From Taudactylus pleione (Eukaryota > Chordata > Amphibia > Anura > Myobatrachidae), in the NCBI GenBank assembly GCA_031769625.1, contig JAUIMM010001409.1:62001-126000 (forward strand): DNA of 64,000 bases, in the 5' to 3' direction. Made by a program: the position numbers and the translations under genes. Below are positions 37,614 to 51,483 of the stretch, one piece after another; the stretch's first letter is position 1, and every line of letters starts with the position of its first letter. A model generated the notes under the pieces. That model saw only the letters and a program-made list of their open reading frames with translations, had not been told where the DNA came from and searched no databases.

Positions 37614-38202
37614 GGGCCTGATTCAGAGCCGGATGCTATTTGCGCTCGCTCGTTCAGAAAAAGGGGCCGGCTATTTAAATTGAGCGCTCGCTCTTTGCGG
37701 TCTGTTGACGCCTCTATGTCTGAGCGGGCGAACGAAACATTCGCTCGCTATTTTGTAAAGACGCCCCCTGGCCGCTCGCATCCTACGTCATCTCCGCTAT
37801 TTATTTGATTAATTGAGTACATCGAAAGGCATCTGACCTGCTCGCAGTGCTTGTGGTTGGATTTTCCTACCGCAATCATGCGAACATTTCAGGCTAAGAA
37901 ACAACCAAGTGACGTGGTCAATGACGCTGCTTTGTTAATTATGCACACCCTTAAATCGACCGTTTGGCACTCCTGCGTTCAGGTCTCCGCTCCCCGTTTT
38001 CAAGCACCTTCCCCTGTTACCACCCACAAACGCCTCATCCTGTCACTCAAATTAGCAGGCACTCACTATTTTGCGAGCGCTCGATTTCCGACCGCAATGA
38101 CTGGTTGGCGCATGTGCATTACAACCCATACGCATGTGCAGATGTGCGAACATCACTCGGAGCGAACGAGCGGCCGCTTACGAGCGGCTCTGAATCAGGC
38201 CC
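37614..38202. mobile_element. PIF/Harbinger-type MITE, 589 bp, TCA target duplication
   Basis: The ends are perfect inverted repeats: GGGCCTGATTCAGAGCCG at the left, and CGGCTCTGAATCAGGCCC near and at the right. TCA is duplicated at 37611-37613 and 38203-38205. TNA duplication and these ends fit PIF/Harbinger. The interior is rich in GAGCG/CGCTC motifs and contains a 146-codon plus-strand frame (37851-38291) that runs past the element's end and matches no transposase. The ends are the same family as the hairpin-string MITE at 31159-31713, so both were probably mobilised by one autonomous partner. Confidence 0.87.
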
Positions 38203-38362
38203 TCAGAATAAAGCAAAACGTCATCTTTCATGGACAAAACATGTACTGTTCTCTATTTGATTCTAATTTCCCACCAGGCCAGGGCAGGTAGGCCACTAAT
38301 TCCCCCCACGGCCATTAGACTGCGACACTTATCAGTCCTACTGTCCCAGCATCAGATGTAAG

Positions 38363-39193
38363 ATGGCGGGGATGGCTGAAACACGATCTGACATTGAGGT
38401 GTGTAGTGTGATCAGATTTCTGCGTCTAAAAGGCACATCAGCAGCTGGAATTAATCGCCAACTTATCGAGGTGTACGGTGATAACGTAATTTCCTGGTAA
38501 CAGGTTTGGGTTTGGGGCATTGCCTTTCATAACGGCAGGACAGACATTCAGATGAACAGCGATCCGGCCGGCCAAGGGTGTCCACCACAGAGGACAATCT
38601 GTGCCGCACTGAAGGTCTGATTCAGCAGGACAGATGCATTGGAGTGATATTGCTGAGGAGCTGACTGTCTCAGTGGGTCCTGTGCACAACATCGTTCATG
38701 AGCAACTGGGGTACAGGAAAAAGTGCTCACACCGGGGACCGAAGCAACTCACAGACGTTCACAAAACTAATAGGATGGGATTGTCTCTTGTGACGCGGTA
38801 ACATGAGGAGGGAACACAGATCCTGCAGCGTATTGTTACAGGCGATGAAACATGGGTGCGTCATGTGACAACGGCGACGGAGCAATCATCCATGACGGGG
38901 AAACGCGCATCGTCCCCATCTGCAAAGAGATTCATTACAGCTTCATCAGCAAAGAAGGTCATGGCGACCGTGTATTGGGACCATAAGGGCGTGCTCCTTG
39001 CCGATTTCCTCACCACGGGAGATACTGTGAATGCTGTCCGCTATTCTGACACATTGAGCTGGTTTCAGGGGACAATTTTTCTAAAATGACCTGGGATGCT
39101 GCGTACTGGCATCGTAAGCTACACGATTACGCCAGGCCACACTCAGCAAACCGCACGTGTCAGTTGGTACGGCGCTACCATTGGGATGTAACG
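38363..39193 (+). pseudogene. Mariner transposase pseudogene, 3'-truncated
   Basis: Homology to mariner-family transposase starts at an ATG (38363). The first 45 codons include SVIRFLRLKGTSAAGINRQL and EVYGDN (N-terminal helix-turn-helix region) and end at an in-frame TAA (38498-38500). Several frameshifts follow. From about 38820 one frame carries IVTGDETWVRHVT, holding the first catalytic Asp, and VMATVYWDHKGVLLADFL. After another shift near 39086 the next frame has LHDYARPHSANRTCQLVRR, holding the second catalytic Asp (family norm HDNARPHS). Homology stops a few residues later, where minisatellite D begins. The third catalytic Asp and the 3' terminal repeat are missing. Non-functional. Confidence 0.9.
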
Positions 39194-42100
39194 TCACAAT
39201 ATAGTAACTGTGAAGTAATAATACTGGTCGGTGCGGCAGTGTGGTGGATTGGTGCACAATATAATAACTGTGTAGTAATAATACTAGTCGGTGAAGCAGT
39301 GTGGTGGATTGGTGCACAATATAATAACTGTGTAGTAATAATACTGGTCGGTGAGGCAGTGTGGTGGATTGGTGCACAATATAATAACTGTGTAGTAATA
39401 ATACTGCTTGGTGAAGCAGTGTGGTGGATTGGTGCACAATATAATAACTGTGTAGTAATAATACTGGTCGGTGAGGCAGTGTGGTGGATTGGTGCACAAT
39501 ATAATAACTGTGTAGTAATAATACTAGTCGGTGAGGCAGTGTGGTGGATTGGTGCACAATATAATAACTGTGTAGTAATAATACTGGTCGGTGAGGCAGT
39601 GTGGTGGATTGGTGCACAATATAATAACTGTGTAGTAATAATACTGGTCGGTGAAGCAGTGTGGTGGATTGGTGCACAATATAATAACTGTGTAGTAATA
39701 ATACTAGTCGGTGAAGCAGTGTGGTGGATTGGTGCACAATATAATAACTGTGTAGTAATAATACTAGTCGGTGAAGCAGTGTGGTGGATTGGTGCACAAT
39801 ATAATAACTGTGTAGTAATAATACTAGTCGGTGAGGCAGTGTGGTGGATTGGTGCACAATATAATAACTGTGTAGTAATAATACTGGTCGGTGAGGCAGT
39901 GTGGTGGATTGGTGCACAATATAATAACTGTGTAGTAATAATACTAGTCGGTGCGGCAGTGTGGTGGATTGGTGCACAATATAATAACTGTGTAGTAATA
40001 ATACTAGTCGGTGAGGCAGTGTGGTGGATTGGTGCACAATATAATAACTGTGTAGTAATAATACTAGTCGGTGAGGCAGTGTGGTGGATTGGTGCACAAT
40101 ATAATAACTGTGTAGTAATAATACTGGTCGGTGATGCAGTGTGGTGGATTGGTGCACAATATAATAACTGTGTAGTAATAATACTGGTCGGTGAAGCAGT
40201 GTGGTGGATTGGTGCACAATATAATAACTGTGTAGTAATAATACTAGTCGGTGAGGCAGTGTGGTGGATTGGTGCACAATATAATAACTGTGTAGTAATA
40301 ATACTAGTCGGTGAGGCAGTGTGGTGGATTGGTGCACAATATAATAACTGTGTAGTAATAATACTAGTCGGTGAGGCAGTGTGGTGGATTGGTGCACAAT
40401 ATAATAACTGTGTAGTAATAATACTGGTCAGTGATGCAGTGTGGGGTGGATTGGTGCACAATATAATAACTGTGTAGTAATAATACTAGTCGGTGAGGCA
40501 GTGTGGTGGATTGGTGCACAATATAATAACTGTGTAATAATACTAGTCGGTGAAGCAGTGTGGTGGATTGGTGCACAATATAATAACTGTGTAGTAATAA
40601 TACTGGTCGGTGAAGCAGTGTGGTGGATTGGTGCACAATATAATAACTGTGTAGTAATAATACTGGTTGGTGAGGCAGTTTGGTGGATTGGTGCACAATA
40701 TAATAACTGTGTAGTAATAATACTGGTTGGTGAGGCAGTTTGGTGGACTGGTGCACAATATAATAACTGTGTAGTAATAATACTAGTCGGTGCGGCAGTG
40801 TGGTGGATTGGTGCACAATATAATAACTGTGAAGTAATAATACTGGTCGGTGCGGCAGTGTGGTGGATTGGTGCACAATATAATAACTGTGTAGTAATAA
40901 TACTGGTCGGTGCGGCAGTGTGGTGGATTGGTGCACAATATAATAACTGTGTAGTAATAATACTGGTCGGTGAAGCAGTGTGGTGGATTGGTGCACAATA
41001 TAATAACTGTGTAGTAATAATACTGGTTGGTGCGGCAGTGTGGTGGATTGGTGCACAATATAATAACTGTGTAGTAATAATACTAGTCGGTGAGGCAGTG
41101 TGGTGGATTGGTGCACAATATAATAACTGTGTAGTAATAATACTGGTCGGTGAAGCAGTGTGGTGGATTGGTGCACAATATAATAACTGTGTAGTAATAA
41201 TACTAGTCGGTGAGGCAGTGTGGTGGATTGGTGCACAATATAATAACTGTGTAGTAATAATACTGGTTGGTGAAGCAGTGTGGTGGATTGGTGCACAATA
41301 TAATAACTGTGTAGTAATAATACTGGTCGGTGCGGCAGTGTGGTGGATTGGTGCACAATATAATAACTGTGTAGTAATAATACTGGTCGGTGAGGCAGTG
41401 TGGTGGATTGGTGCACAATATAATAACTGTGTAGTAATAATACTAGTCGGTGCGGCAGTGTGGTGGATTGGTGCACAATATAATAACTGTATAGTAATAA
41501 TACTGGTCGGTGAGGCAGTGTGGTGGATTGGTGCACAATATAATAACTGTGTAGTAATAATACTGGTTGGTGAAGCAGTTTGGTGGATTGGTGCACAATA
41601 TAATAACTGTGTAGTAATAATACTGGTCGGTGAAGCAGTGTGGTGGATTGGTGCACAATATAATAACTGTGTAGTAATAATACTAGTCGGTGAGGCAGTG
41701 TGGTGGATTGGTGCACAATATAATAACTGTGTAGTAATAATACTGGTCGGTGAAGCAGTGTGGTGGATTGGTGCACAATATAATAACTGTGTAGTAATAA
41801 TACTAGTCGGTGAGGCAGTGTGGTGGATTGGTGCACAATATAATAACTGTTTAGTAATAATACTAGTCGGTGAAGCAGTGTAGTGGATTGGTGCACAATA
41901 TAATAACTGTAGTAATAATACTAGTCGGTGACGCAGTGTGGTGGATTGGTGCACAATATAATAATTGTGTAGTAATAATACTAGTCGGTGAGGCAGTGTG
42001 GTGGATTGGTGTACAATATAATAACTGTGTAGTAATAATACTGGTTGGTGAAGCAGTGTGGTGGATTGGTACACAATATAATAATTGTGTAGTAATAATA

Positions 42101-45100
42101 CTGGTCAGTGAGGCAGTGTGGTGGATTGGTACACAATATAATAATTGTGTAGTAATAATACTGGTCAGTGAAGCAGTTTGGTGGATTGGTGCACAATATA
42201 ATAACTGAAGTAATAATACTGGTTGGTGGATTGGTGCACAATATAATAACTGTGTAGTAATAATACTAGTCGGTGAAGCAGTTTGGTGGATTGGTGCACA
42301 ATATAATAACTGAAGTAATAATACTAGTCGGTGAAGCAGTGTGGTGGATTGGTGCACAATATAATAACTGTGTAGTAATAATACTAGTCGGTGCGGCAGT
42401 GTGGTGGATTGGTGCACAATATAATAACTGTGAAGTAATAATACTGGTCGGTGCGGCAGTGTGGTGGATTGGTGCACAATATAATAACTGTGTAGTAATA
42501 ATACTGGTTGGTGCGGCAGTGTGGTGGATTGGTGCACAATATAATAACTGTGTAGTAATAATACTGGTCGGTGAAGCAGTGTGGTGGATTGGTGCACAAT
42601 ATAATAACTGTGTAGTAATAATACTGGTTGGTGCGGCAGTGTGGTGGATTGGTGCACAATATAATAACTGTGTAGTAATAATACTAGTCGGTGAGGCAGT
42701 GTGGTGGATTGGTGCACAATATAATAACTGTGTAGTAATAATACTGGTCGGTGAAGCAGTGTGGTGGATTGGTGCACAATATAATAACTGTGTAGTAATA
42801 ATACTGGTCGGTGAAGCAGTGTGGTGGATTGGTGCACAATATAATAACTGTGTAGTAATAAAACTAGTCGGTGAAGCAGTGTGGTGGATTGGTGCACAAT
42901 ATAATAACTGTGTAGTAATAATACTAGTCGGTGCGGCAGTGTGGTGGATTGGTGCACAATATAATAACTGTGAAGTAATAATACTGGTCGGTGCGGCAGT
43001 GTGGTGGATTGGTGCACAATATAATAACTGTGTAGTAATAATACTGGTCGGTGAAGCAGTGTGGTGGATTGGTGCACAATATAATAACTGTGTAGTAATA
43101 ATACTGGTTGGTGCGGCAGTGTGGTGGATTGGTGCACAATATAATAACTGTGTAGTAATAATACTAGTCGGTGAAGCAGTGTGGTGGATTGGTGCACAAT
43201 ATAATAACTGTGTAGTAATAATACTGGTTGGTGCGGCAGTGTGGTGGATTGGTGCACAATATAATAACTGTGTAGTAATAATACTGGTCGGTGAAGCAGT
43301 GTGGTGGATTGGTGCACAATATAATAACTGTGTAGTAATAATACTGGTTGGTGCGGCAGTGTGGTGGATTGGTGCACAATATAATAACTGTGTAGTAATA
43401 ATACTAGTCGGTGAAGCAGTGTGGTGGATTGGTGCACAGTATAATAACTGAAGTAATAATACTAGTCAGTGAAGCAGTGTGGTGGATTGGTGCACAATAT
43501 AATAACTGTGTAGTAATAATACTGGTCGATGCGGCAGTGTGGTGGATTGGTGCACAATATAATAACTGTGTAGTAATAATAATAGTCGGTGAAGCAGTTT
43601 GGTGGATTGGTGCACAATATAATAACTGTGTAGTAATAATACTAGTCGGTGAAGCAGTGTGGTGGATTGGTGCACAATATAATAACTGTGTAGTAATAAT
43701 ACTAGTCGGTGAAGCAGTGTGGTGGATTGGTGCACAATATAATAACTGTAGTAATAATACTAGTCGGTGAGGCAGTGTGGTGGATTGGTGCACAATATAA
43801 TAACTGTGTAGTAATAATACTAGTCGGTGAAGCAGTGTGGTGGATTGGTGCACAATATAATAATTGTGTAGTAATAATAATAGTCGGTGAAGCAGTGTGG
43901 TGGATTGGTGCACAATATAATAACTGTGTAGTAATAATACTAGTCGGTGAAGCAGTGTGGTGGATTGGTGCACAATATAATAACTGTGTAGTAATAATAA
44001 TAGTCGGTGAAGCAGTGTGGTGGATTGGTGCACAATATAATAACTGTGTAGTAATAATAATAGTCGGTGAAGCAGTGTGGTGGATTGGTGCACAATATAA
44101 TAACTGTGTAGTAATAATACTAGTCGGTGAAGCAGTGTGGTGGATTGGTGCACAATATAATAACTGTAGTAATAATACTAGTCGGTGAGGCAGTGTGGTG
44201 GATTGGTGCACAATATAATAACTGTGTAGTAATAATACTAGTCGGTGAAGCAGTGTGGTGGATTGGTGCACAATATAATAATTGTGTAGTAATAATAATA
44301 GTCTGTGCGGCAGTGTGGTGGATTGGTGCACAATATAATAACTGTGTAGTAATAATACTGGTCTGTGCGGCAGTGTGGTGGATTGGTGCACAATATAGTA
44401 ACTGTGTAGTAATAATACTGGTTGGTGAGGCAGTTTGGTGGATTGGTGCACAATATAATAACTGTGTAGTAATAATACTAGTCGGTGAAGCAGTGTGGTG
44501 GATTGGTGCACAATATAATAACTGTGTAGTAATAATAATAGTCGTTGAGGCAGTGTGGTGGATTGGTGCACAATATAGTAACTGTGTAGTAATAATAATA
44601 GTCGGTGCGGCAGTGTGGTGGATTGGTGCACAGTATAATAACTGTAGTAATAATAATAGTCGGTGCGGCAGTGTGGTGGATTGGTGCACAATATAATAAC
44701 TGTGTAGTAATAATACTAGTCGGTGAAGCAGTGTGGTGGATTGGTGCACAATATAATAACTGTGTAGTAATAATAATAGTCGGTGCAGCAGTGTGGTGGA
44801 TTGGTGCACAATATAATAACTGTGTAGTAATAATACTAGTCGGTGCGGCAGTGTGGTGGATTGGTGCACAATATAATAACTGTGTAGTAATAATTCTAGT
44901 CGGTGAAGCAGTGTGGTGGATTGGTGCACAATATAATAACTGAAGTAATAATACTGCTTGGTGAAGCAGTGTGGTGGATTGGTGCACAATATAATAACTG
45001 TGTAGTAATAATACTGGTCGGTGAGGCAGTGTGGTGGATTGGTGCACAATATAATAACTGTGTAGTAATAATACTGGTCGGTGAGGCAGTGTGGTGGATT

Positions 45101-46078
45101 GGTGCACAATATAATAACTGTGTAGAAATAATACTGGTCGGTGCGGCAGTGTGGTGGATTAGTGCACAATATAATAACTGTCTAGTAATAATACTGGTCG
45201 GTGAGGCAGTGTGGTGGATTGGTGCACAATATAATAACTGTGTAGTAATAATAATAGTCGGTGCGGCAGTGTGGTGGATTGGTGCACAATATAATAACTG
45301 TGTAGTAATAATACTGGTCGGTGAAGCAGTGTGGTGGATTGGTGCACAATATAATAACTGTGTAGTAATAATACTAGTCGGTGAAGCAGTGTGGTGGATT
45401 GGTGCACAATATAGTAACTGTGTAGTAATAATACTAGTCGGTGCGGCAGTGTGGTGGATTGGTGCACAATATAATAATTGTGTAGTAATAATACTGGTTG
45501 GTGAGGCAGTGTGGTGGATTGGTGCACAATATAATAACTGTGTAGTAATAATACTGGTCGGTGAAGCAGTGTGGTGGATTGGTGCACAATATAGTAACTG
45601 TGTAGTAATAATACTAGTCGGTGCGGCAGTGTGGTGGATTGGTGCACAATATAATAATTGTGTAGTAATAATACTGGTTGGTGAAGCAGTTTGGTGGATT
45701 GGTGCACAATATAATAACTGTGAAGTAATAATACTGGTTGGTGAAGCAGTGTGGTGGATTGGTGCACAATATAATAATTGTGTAGTAATAATACTGGTTG
45801 GTGAAGCAGTTTGGTGGATTGGTGCACAATATAATAACTGTGTAGTAATAATAATAGTCGGTGAAGCAGTGTGGTGGATTGGTGCACAATATAATAATTG
45901 TGTAGTAATAATACTGGTTGGTGAAGCAGTGTGGTGGATTAGTGCACAATATAATAACTGTGAAGTAATAATACTGGTTGGTGAGGCAGTGTGGTGGATT
46001 GGTGCACAATATAATAACTGTGTAGTAATAATACTGGTCGGTGCGGCAGTGTGGTGGATTGGTGCACAATATAATAAC

Positions 46079-46334
46079 TAGGGATGTGCAGGCTCGGATA
46101 GGTTCGAATTTGCACGTGGAGTTCGGATTTTTCCCTCCAAAAAAACGGAACTCACAACGAGGCAAAACGTCATCTTACATGGACGAACATCATCATTCCT
46201 GGTCTTTTGTCCAGGAATGATGATGTTCGTCCATGTAAGATGACGTTTTGCCTCGTTCTGAGTTCCGTTTTTTTGGAGGGAAAAATCCGAACTCCACGTG
46301 CAAACTCGAACCTATCCGAGCCTGCACATCCCTA
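46079..46334. mobile_element. 256-bp fold-back hAT MITE inside minisatellite D
   Basis: The element is a single long palindrome: arms 46079-46202 and 46211-46334, 124 bp each, with an 8-nt loop (TCTTTTGT). I count two mismatches and no indels between the arms. Ends read TAGGGATGTGCAGGCTCGG. It is flanked by the exact 8-bp duplication ATAATAAC (46071-46078 and 46335-46342), which is part of the array's own unit, so this is a clean hAT-type insertion into array D. It has no coding capacity. Near-perfect arms and intact flanks indicate a young insertion. No other unit or block carries it. Confidence 0.96.
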
Positions 46335-49300
46335 ATAATAACTGTGTAGTAATAATACTAGTCGGTGAGGCAGTGTGGTGGATTGGTGCACAATATAATA
46401 ATTGTGTAGTAATAATACTGGTCGGTGCGGCAGTTTGGTGGATTGGTGTACAATATAATAACTGTGTAGTAATAATACTAGTCGGTGAAGCAGTGTGGTG
46501 CATTGGTGTACAATATAATAACTGTGTAGTAATAATACTAGTCGGTGAGGCAGTTTGGTGGATTGGTGCACAATATAATAACTGTGTAGTAATAATACTG
46601 GTTGGTGCGGCAGTGTGGTGGATTGGTGCACAATATAATAACTGTAGTAATAATACTGGTCGGTAAAGCAGTGTGGTGGATTGGTGCACAATATGATAAC
46701 TGAAGTAATAATACTAGTCGGTGCGGCAGTGTGGTGGATTGGTGCACAATATAATAACTGTGTAGTAATAATACTAGTCGGTGCGGCAGTGTGGTGGATT
46801 GGTGCACAATATAATAACTGTGTAGTAATAATACTAGTCGGTGCGGCAGTGTGGTGGATTGGTGCACAATATAATAACTGTGTAGTAATAATACTGGTCG
46901 GTGAGGCAGTGTGGTGGATTGGTGCACAATATAATAACTGTGTAGTAATAATACTGGTCGGTGAGGCAGTGTGGTGGATTGGTGCACAATATAATAACTG
47001 TGTAGTAATAATACTGGTCGGTGAGGCAGTGTGGTGGATTGGTGCACAATATAATAACTGTGTAGAAATAATACTGGTCGGTGCGGCAGTGTGGTGGATT
47101 GGTGCACAATATAATAACTGTCTAGTAATAATACTGGTCGGTGAGGCAGTGTGGTGGATTGGTGCACAATATAATAACTGTGTAGTAATAATACTAGTCG
47201 GTAAAGCAGTGTGGTGGATTGGTGCACAATATAATAACTGTGTAGTAATAATACTAGTCAGTGAAGCAGTGTGGTGGATTGGTGCACAATATAATAACTG
47301 TGTAGTAATAATACTGGTCGGTGAGGCAGTGTGGTGGATTGGTGCACAATATAATAACTGTGTAGTAATAATACTGGTCGGTGAGGCAGTGTGGTGGATT
47401 GGTGCACAATATAATAACTGTGTAGAAATAATACTGGTCGGTGCGGCAGTGTGGTGGATTGGTGCACAATATAATAACTGTCTAGTAATAATACTGGTCG
47501 GTGAGGCAGTGTGGTGGATTGGTGCACAATATAATAACTGTGTAGTAATAATACTAGTCGGTAAAGCAGTGTGGTGGATTGGTGCACAATATAATAACTG
47601 TGTAGTAATAATACTAGTCAGTGAAGCAGTGTGGTGGATTGGTGCACAATATAATAACTGCGTAGTAATAATACTGGTCGTTGAGGCAGTGTGGTGGATT
47701 GGTGCACAATATAATAACTGAAGTAATAATACTAGTCGGTGCGGCAGTGTGGTGGATTGGTGCACAGTATAATAACTGTGTAGTAATAATACTGGTCGGT
47801 GAGGCAGTGTGGTGGATTGGTGCACAATATAATAACTGTTTAGTAATAATACTAGTCGGTGAAGCAGTGTAGTGGATTGGTGCACAATATAATAACTGTA
47901 GTAATAATGCTAGTCGGTGACGCAGTGTGGTGGATTGGTGCACAATATAATAATTGTGTAGTAATAATACTGGTCGGTGCAGCAGTGTGGTTGATTGGTG
48001 CACAATATAATAACTGTAGTAATAATACTGGTCGGTGCGGCAGTGTGGTGGATTGGTGCACAATATAATAACTGTGAAGTAATAATACTAGTCAGTGAAG
48101 CAGTGTGGTGGATTGGTGCACAATATAGTAACTGTGTAGTAATAATACTAGTCGGTGAGGCAGTGTGGTGGATTGGTGCACAATATAATAACTGAAGTAA
48201 TAATACTAGTCGGTGAGGCAGTGTGGTGGATTGGTGTACAATATAATAACTGTGTAGTAATAATACTGGTTGGTGAAGCAGTGTGGTGGATTGGTACACA
48301 ATATAATAATTGTGTAGTAATAATACTGGTCAGTGAGGCAGTGTGGTGGATTGGTACACAATATAATAATTGTGTAGTAATAATACTGGTCAGTGAAGCA
48401 GTTTGGTGGATTGGTGCACAATATAATAACTGAAGTAATAATACTGGTTGGTGGATTGGTGCACAATATAATAACTGTGTAGTAATAATACTAGTCGGTG
48501 AAGCAGTTTGGTGGATTGGTGCATAATATAATAACTGAAGTAATAATACTAGTCGGTGAGACAGTTTGGTGGATTGGTGCACAATATAATAACTGTGTAG
48601 TAATAATACTGGTTGGTGAAGCAGTTTGGTGGATTGGTGTACAATATAATAACTGTGTAGTAATAATACTAGTCGGTGAAGCAGTGTGGTGGATTGGTGC
48701 ACAATATAATAACTGTGTAGTAATAATACTGGTTGGTGAAGCAGTTTGGTGGATTGGTGCACAATATAATAACTGTGTAGTAATACTTGTCGGTGCGGCA
48801 GTGTGGTGGATTGGTGCACAATATAATAACTGTGTAGTAATAATACTAGTCGGTGAAGCAGTTTGGTGGATTGCTGCACAATATAATAACTGAAGTAATA
48901 ATACTGGTCGGTAAGGCAGTGTGGTGGATTGGTGCACAATATAATAACTGTGTAGTAATAATACTAGTCGGTGAAGCAGTGTGGTGGATTGGTGCACAAT
49001 ATAATAACTGTGTAGTAATAATACTGGTTGGTGAAGCAGTTTGGTGGATTGGTGTACAATATAATAACTGTGTAGTGATAATACTAGTCGCTGCGGCAGT
49101 GTGGTGGATTGGTGCACAATATAATAACTGTGTAGTAATAATACTGGTTGGTGAAGCAGTTTGGTGGATTGGTGTACAATATAATAACTGTGTAGTAATA
49201 ATACTAGTCGGTGAAGCAGTTTGGTGGATTGGTGCACAATATAATAACTGTGTAGTAATAATACTAGTCGGTGAGGCAGTGTGGTGGATTGGTGCACAAT

Positions 49301-51483
49301 ATAATAACTGAAGTAATAATACTAGTTGGTGCAGCAGTGCGGTGGATTGGTGCACAATATAATAACTGTGAAGTAATAATACTGGTTGGTGAAGCAGTTT
49401 GGTGGATTGGTGCACAATATAATAACTGAAGTAATAATACTGGTCGGTGCGGCAGTTTGGTAGACTGGTGCACAATATAATAACTGTGTAGTAATAATAC
49501 TAGTCGGTGAAGCAGTTTGGTGGATTGGTGCACAATATAATAACTGTGTAGTAATAATACTAGTCGGTGAGGCAGTTTGGTGGATTGGTGCACAATATAA
49601 TAACTGTGTAGTAATAATACTAGTCAGTGAAGCAGTGTGGTGGATTGGTGCACAATATAATAACTGTGTAGTAATAATACTAGTCGGTGAGGCAGTGTGG
49701 TGGATTGGTGTACAATATAATAACTGTGTAGTAATAATACTAGTCGGTGAGGCAGTGTGGTGGATTGGTGCACAATATAATAACTGTGTAGTAATAATAC
49801 TAGTCGGTGAGGCAGTGTGGTGGATTGGTGCACAATATAATAACTGTGAAGTAATAATACTAGTCGGTGAGGCAGTTTGGTGGATTGGTGCACAATATAA
49901 TAACTGTGTAGTAATAATACTAGTCGGTGAAGCAGTTTGGTGGATTGGTGCACAATATAATAACTGTGAAGTAATAATACTGGTTGGTGAAGCAGTTTGG
50001 TGGATTGGTGCACAATATAATAACTGTGTAGTAATAATACTAGTCGGTGAAGCAGTTTGGTGGATTGGTGCACAATATAATAACTGTGAAGTAATAATAC
50101 TGGTTGGTGAAGCAGTGTGGTGGATTGGTGCACAATATAATAACTGTGAAGTAATAATACTAGTCGGTGAGGCAGTTTGGTAGACTGGTGCACAATATAA
50201 TAACTGTGAAGTAATATTTAGTCGGTGAGGCAGTTTGGTGGATTGGTGCACAATATAATAACTGAAGTAATAATACTAGTTGGTGATTGGTGCACAATAT
50301 AATAATTGTGTAGTAATAATACTAGTCGGTGAAGCAGTTTGGTGGATTGGTGCACAATATAATAACTGTGTAGTAATAATACTGGTCGGTGCGGCAGTAT
50401 GGTGGATTGGTGCACAATATAATAACTGTGTAGTAATAATACTAGTCGGTGAGGCAGTTTGGTGGATTGGTGCACAATATAATAACTGTGTAGTAATAAT
50501 ACTGGTCGGTGAGGCAGTGTGGTGGATTGGTGCACAATATAATAACTGTGTAGTAATAATACAAGTCGGTGAGGCAGTGTGGTGGATTGGTGCACAATAT
50601 AATAACTGTGTAGTAATAATACTGGTCGGTGAGGCAGTGTGGTGGATTGGTGCACAATATAATAACTGTGTAGTAATAATACTGGTCGGTGAGGCAGTGT
50701 GGTGGATTGGTGCACAATATAATAACTGTGTAGTAATAATACTAGTCGGTGAGGCAGTTTGGTGGATTGGTGCACAATATAATAACTGTGTAGTAATAAT
50801 ACTAGTCGGTGAGGCAGTTTGGTGGATTGGTGTACAATATAATAACTGTGTAGTAATAATACTGGTCGGTGCGGCAGTTTGGTGGATTGGTGCACAATAT
50901 AATAACTGTGAAGTAATAATACTAGTCGGTGAGGCAGTTTGGTGGATTGGTGCACAATATAATAACTGTGTAGTAATAATACTAGTCGGTGAGGCAGTTT
51001 GGTGGATTGGTGTACAATATAATAACTGTGTAGTAATAATAATAGTCGGTGAGGCAGTTTGGTGGATTGGTGCACAATATAATAACTGAAGTAATAATAC
51101 TAGTTGGTGGATTGGTGCACAATATAATAACTGTGTAGTAATAATACTGGTCGGTGAGGCAGTTTGGTGGATTGGTGCACAATATAATAACTGAAGTAAT
51201 AATACTAGTCGGTGAGGCAGTTTGGTGGATTGGTGCACAATATAATAACTGAAGTAATAATACTAGTCGGTGAGGCAGTGTGGTGGATTGGTGCACAATA
51301 TAATAACTGTGTAGTAATAATACTGGTCGGTGCGGCAGTTTGGTGGATTGGTGCACAATATAATAACTGTGAAGTAATAATACTAGTCGGTGAAGCAGTT
51401 TGGTGGATTGGTGCACAATATAATAACTGTGTAGTAATAATACTAGTCGGTGAAGCAGTGTGGTGGATTGGTGCACAATATAA

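Noticed and set aside
37851..38291. 146-codon plus-strand frame
   Set aside because: It lies mostly inside the Harbinger-type MITE, crosses its right end and target duplication, and has no recognisable motif.
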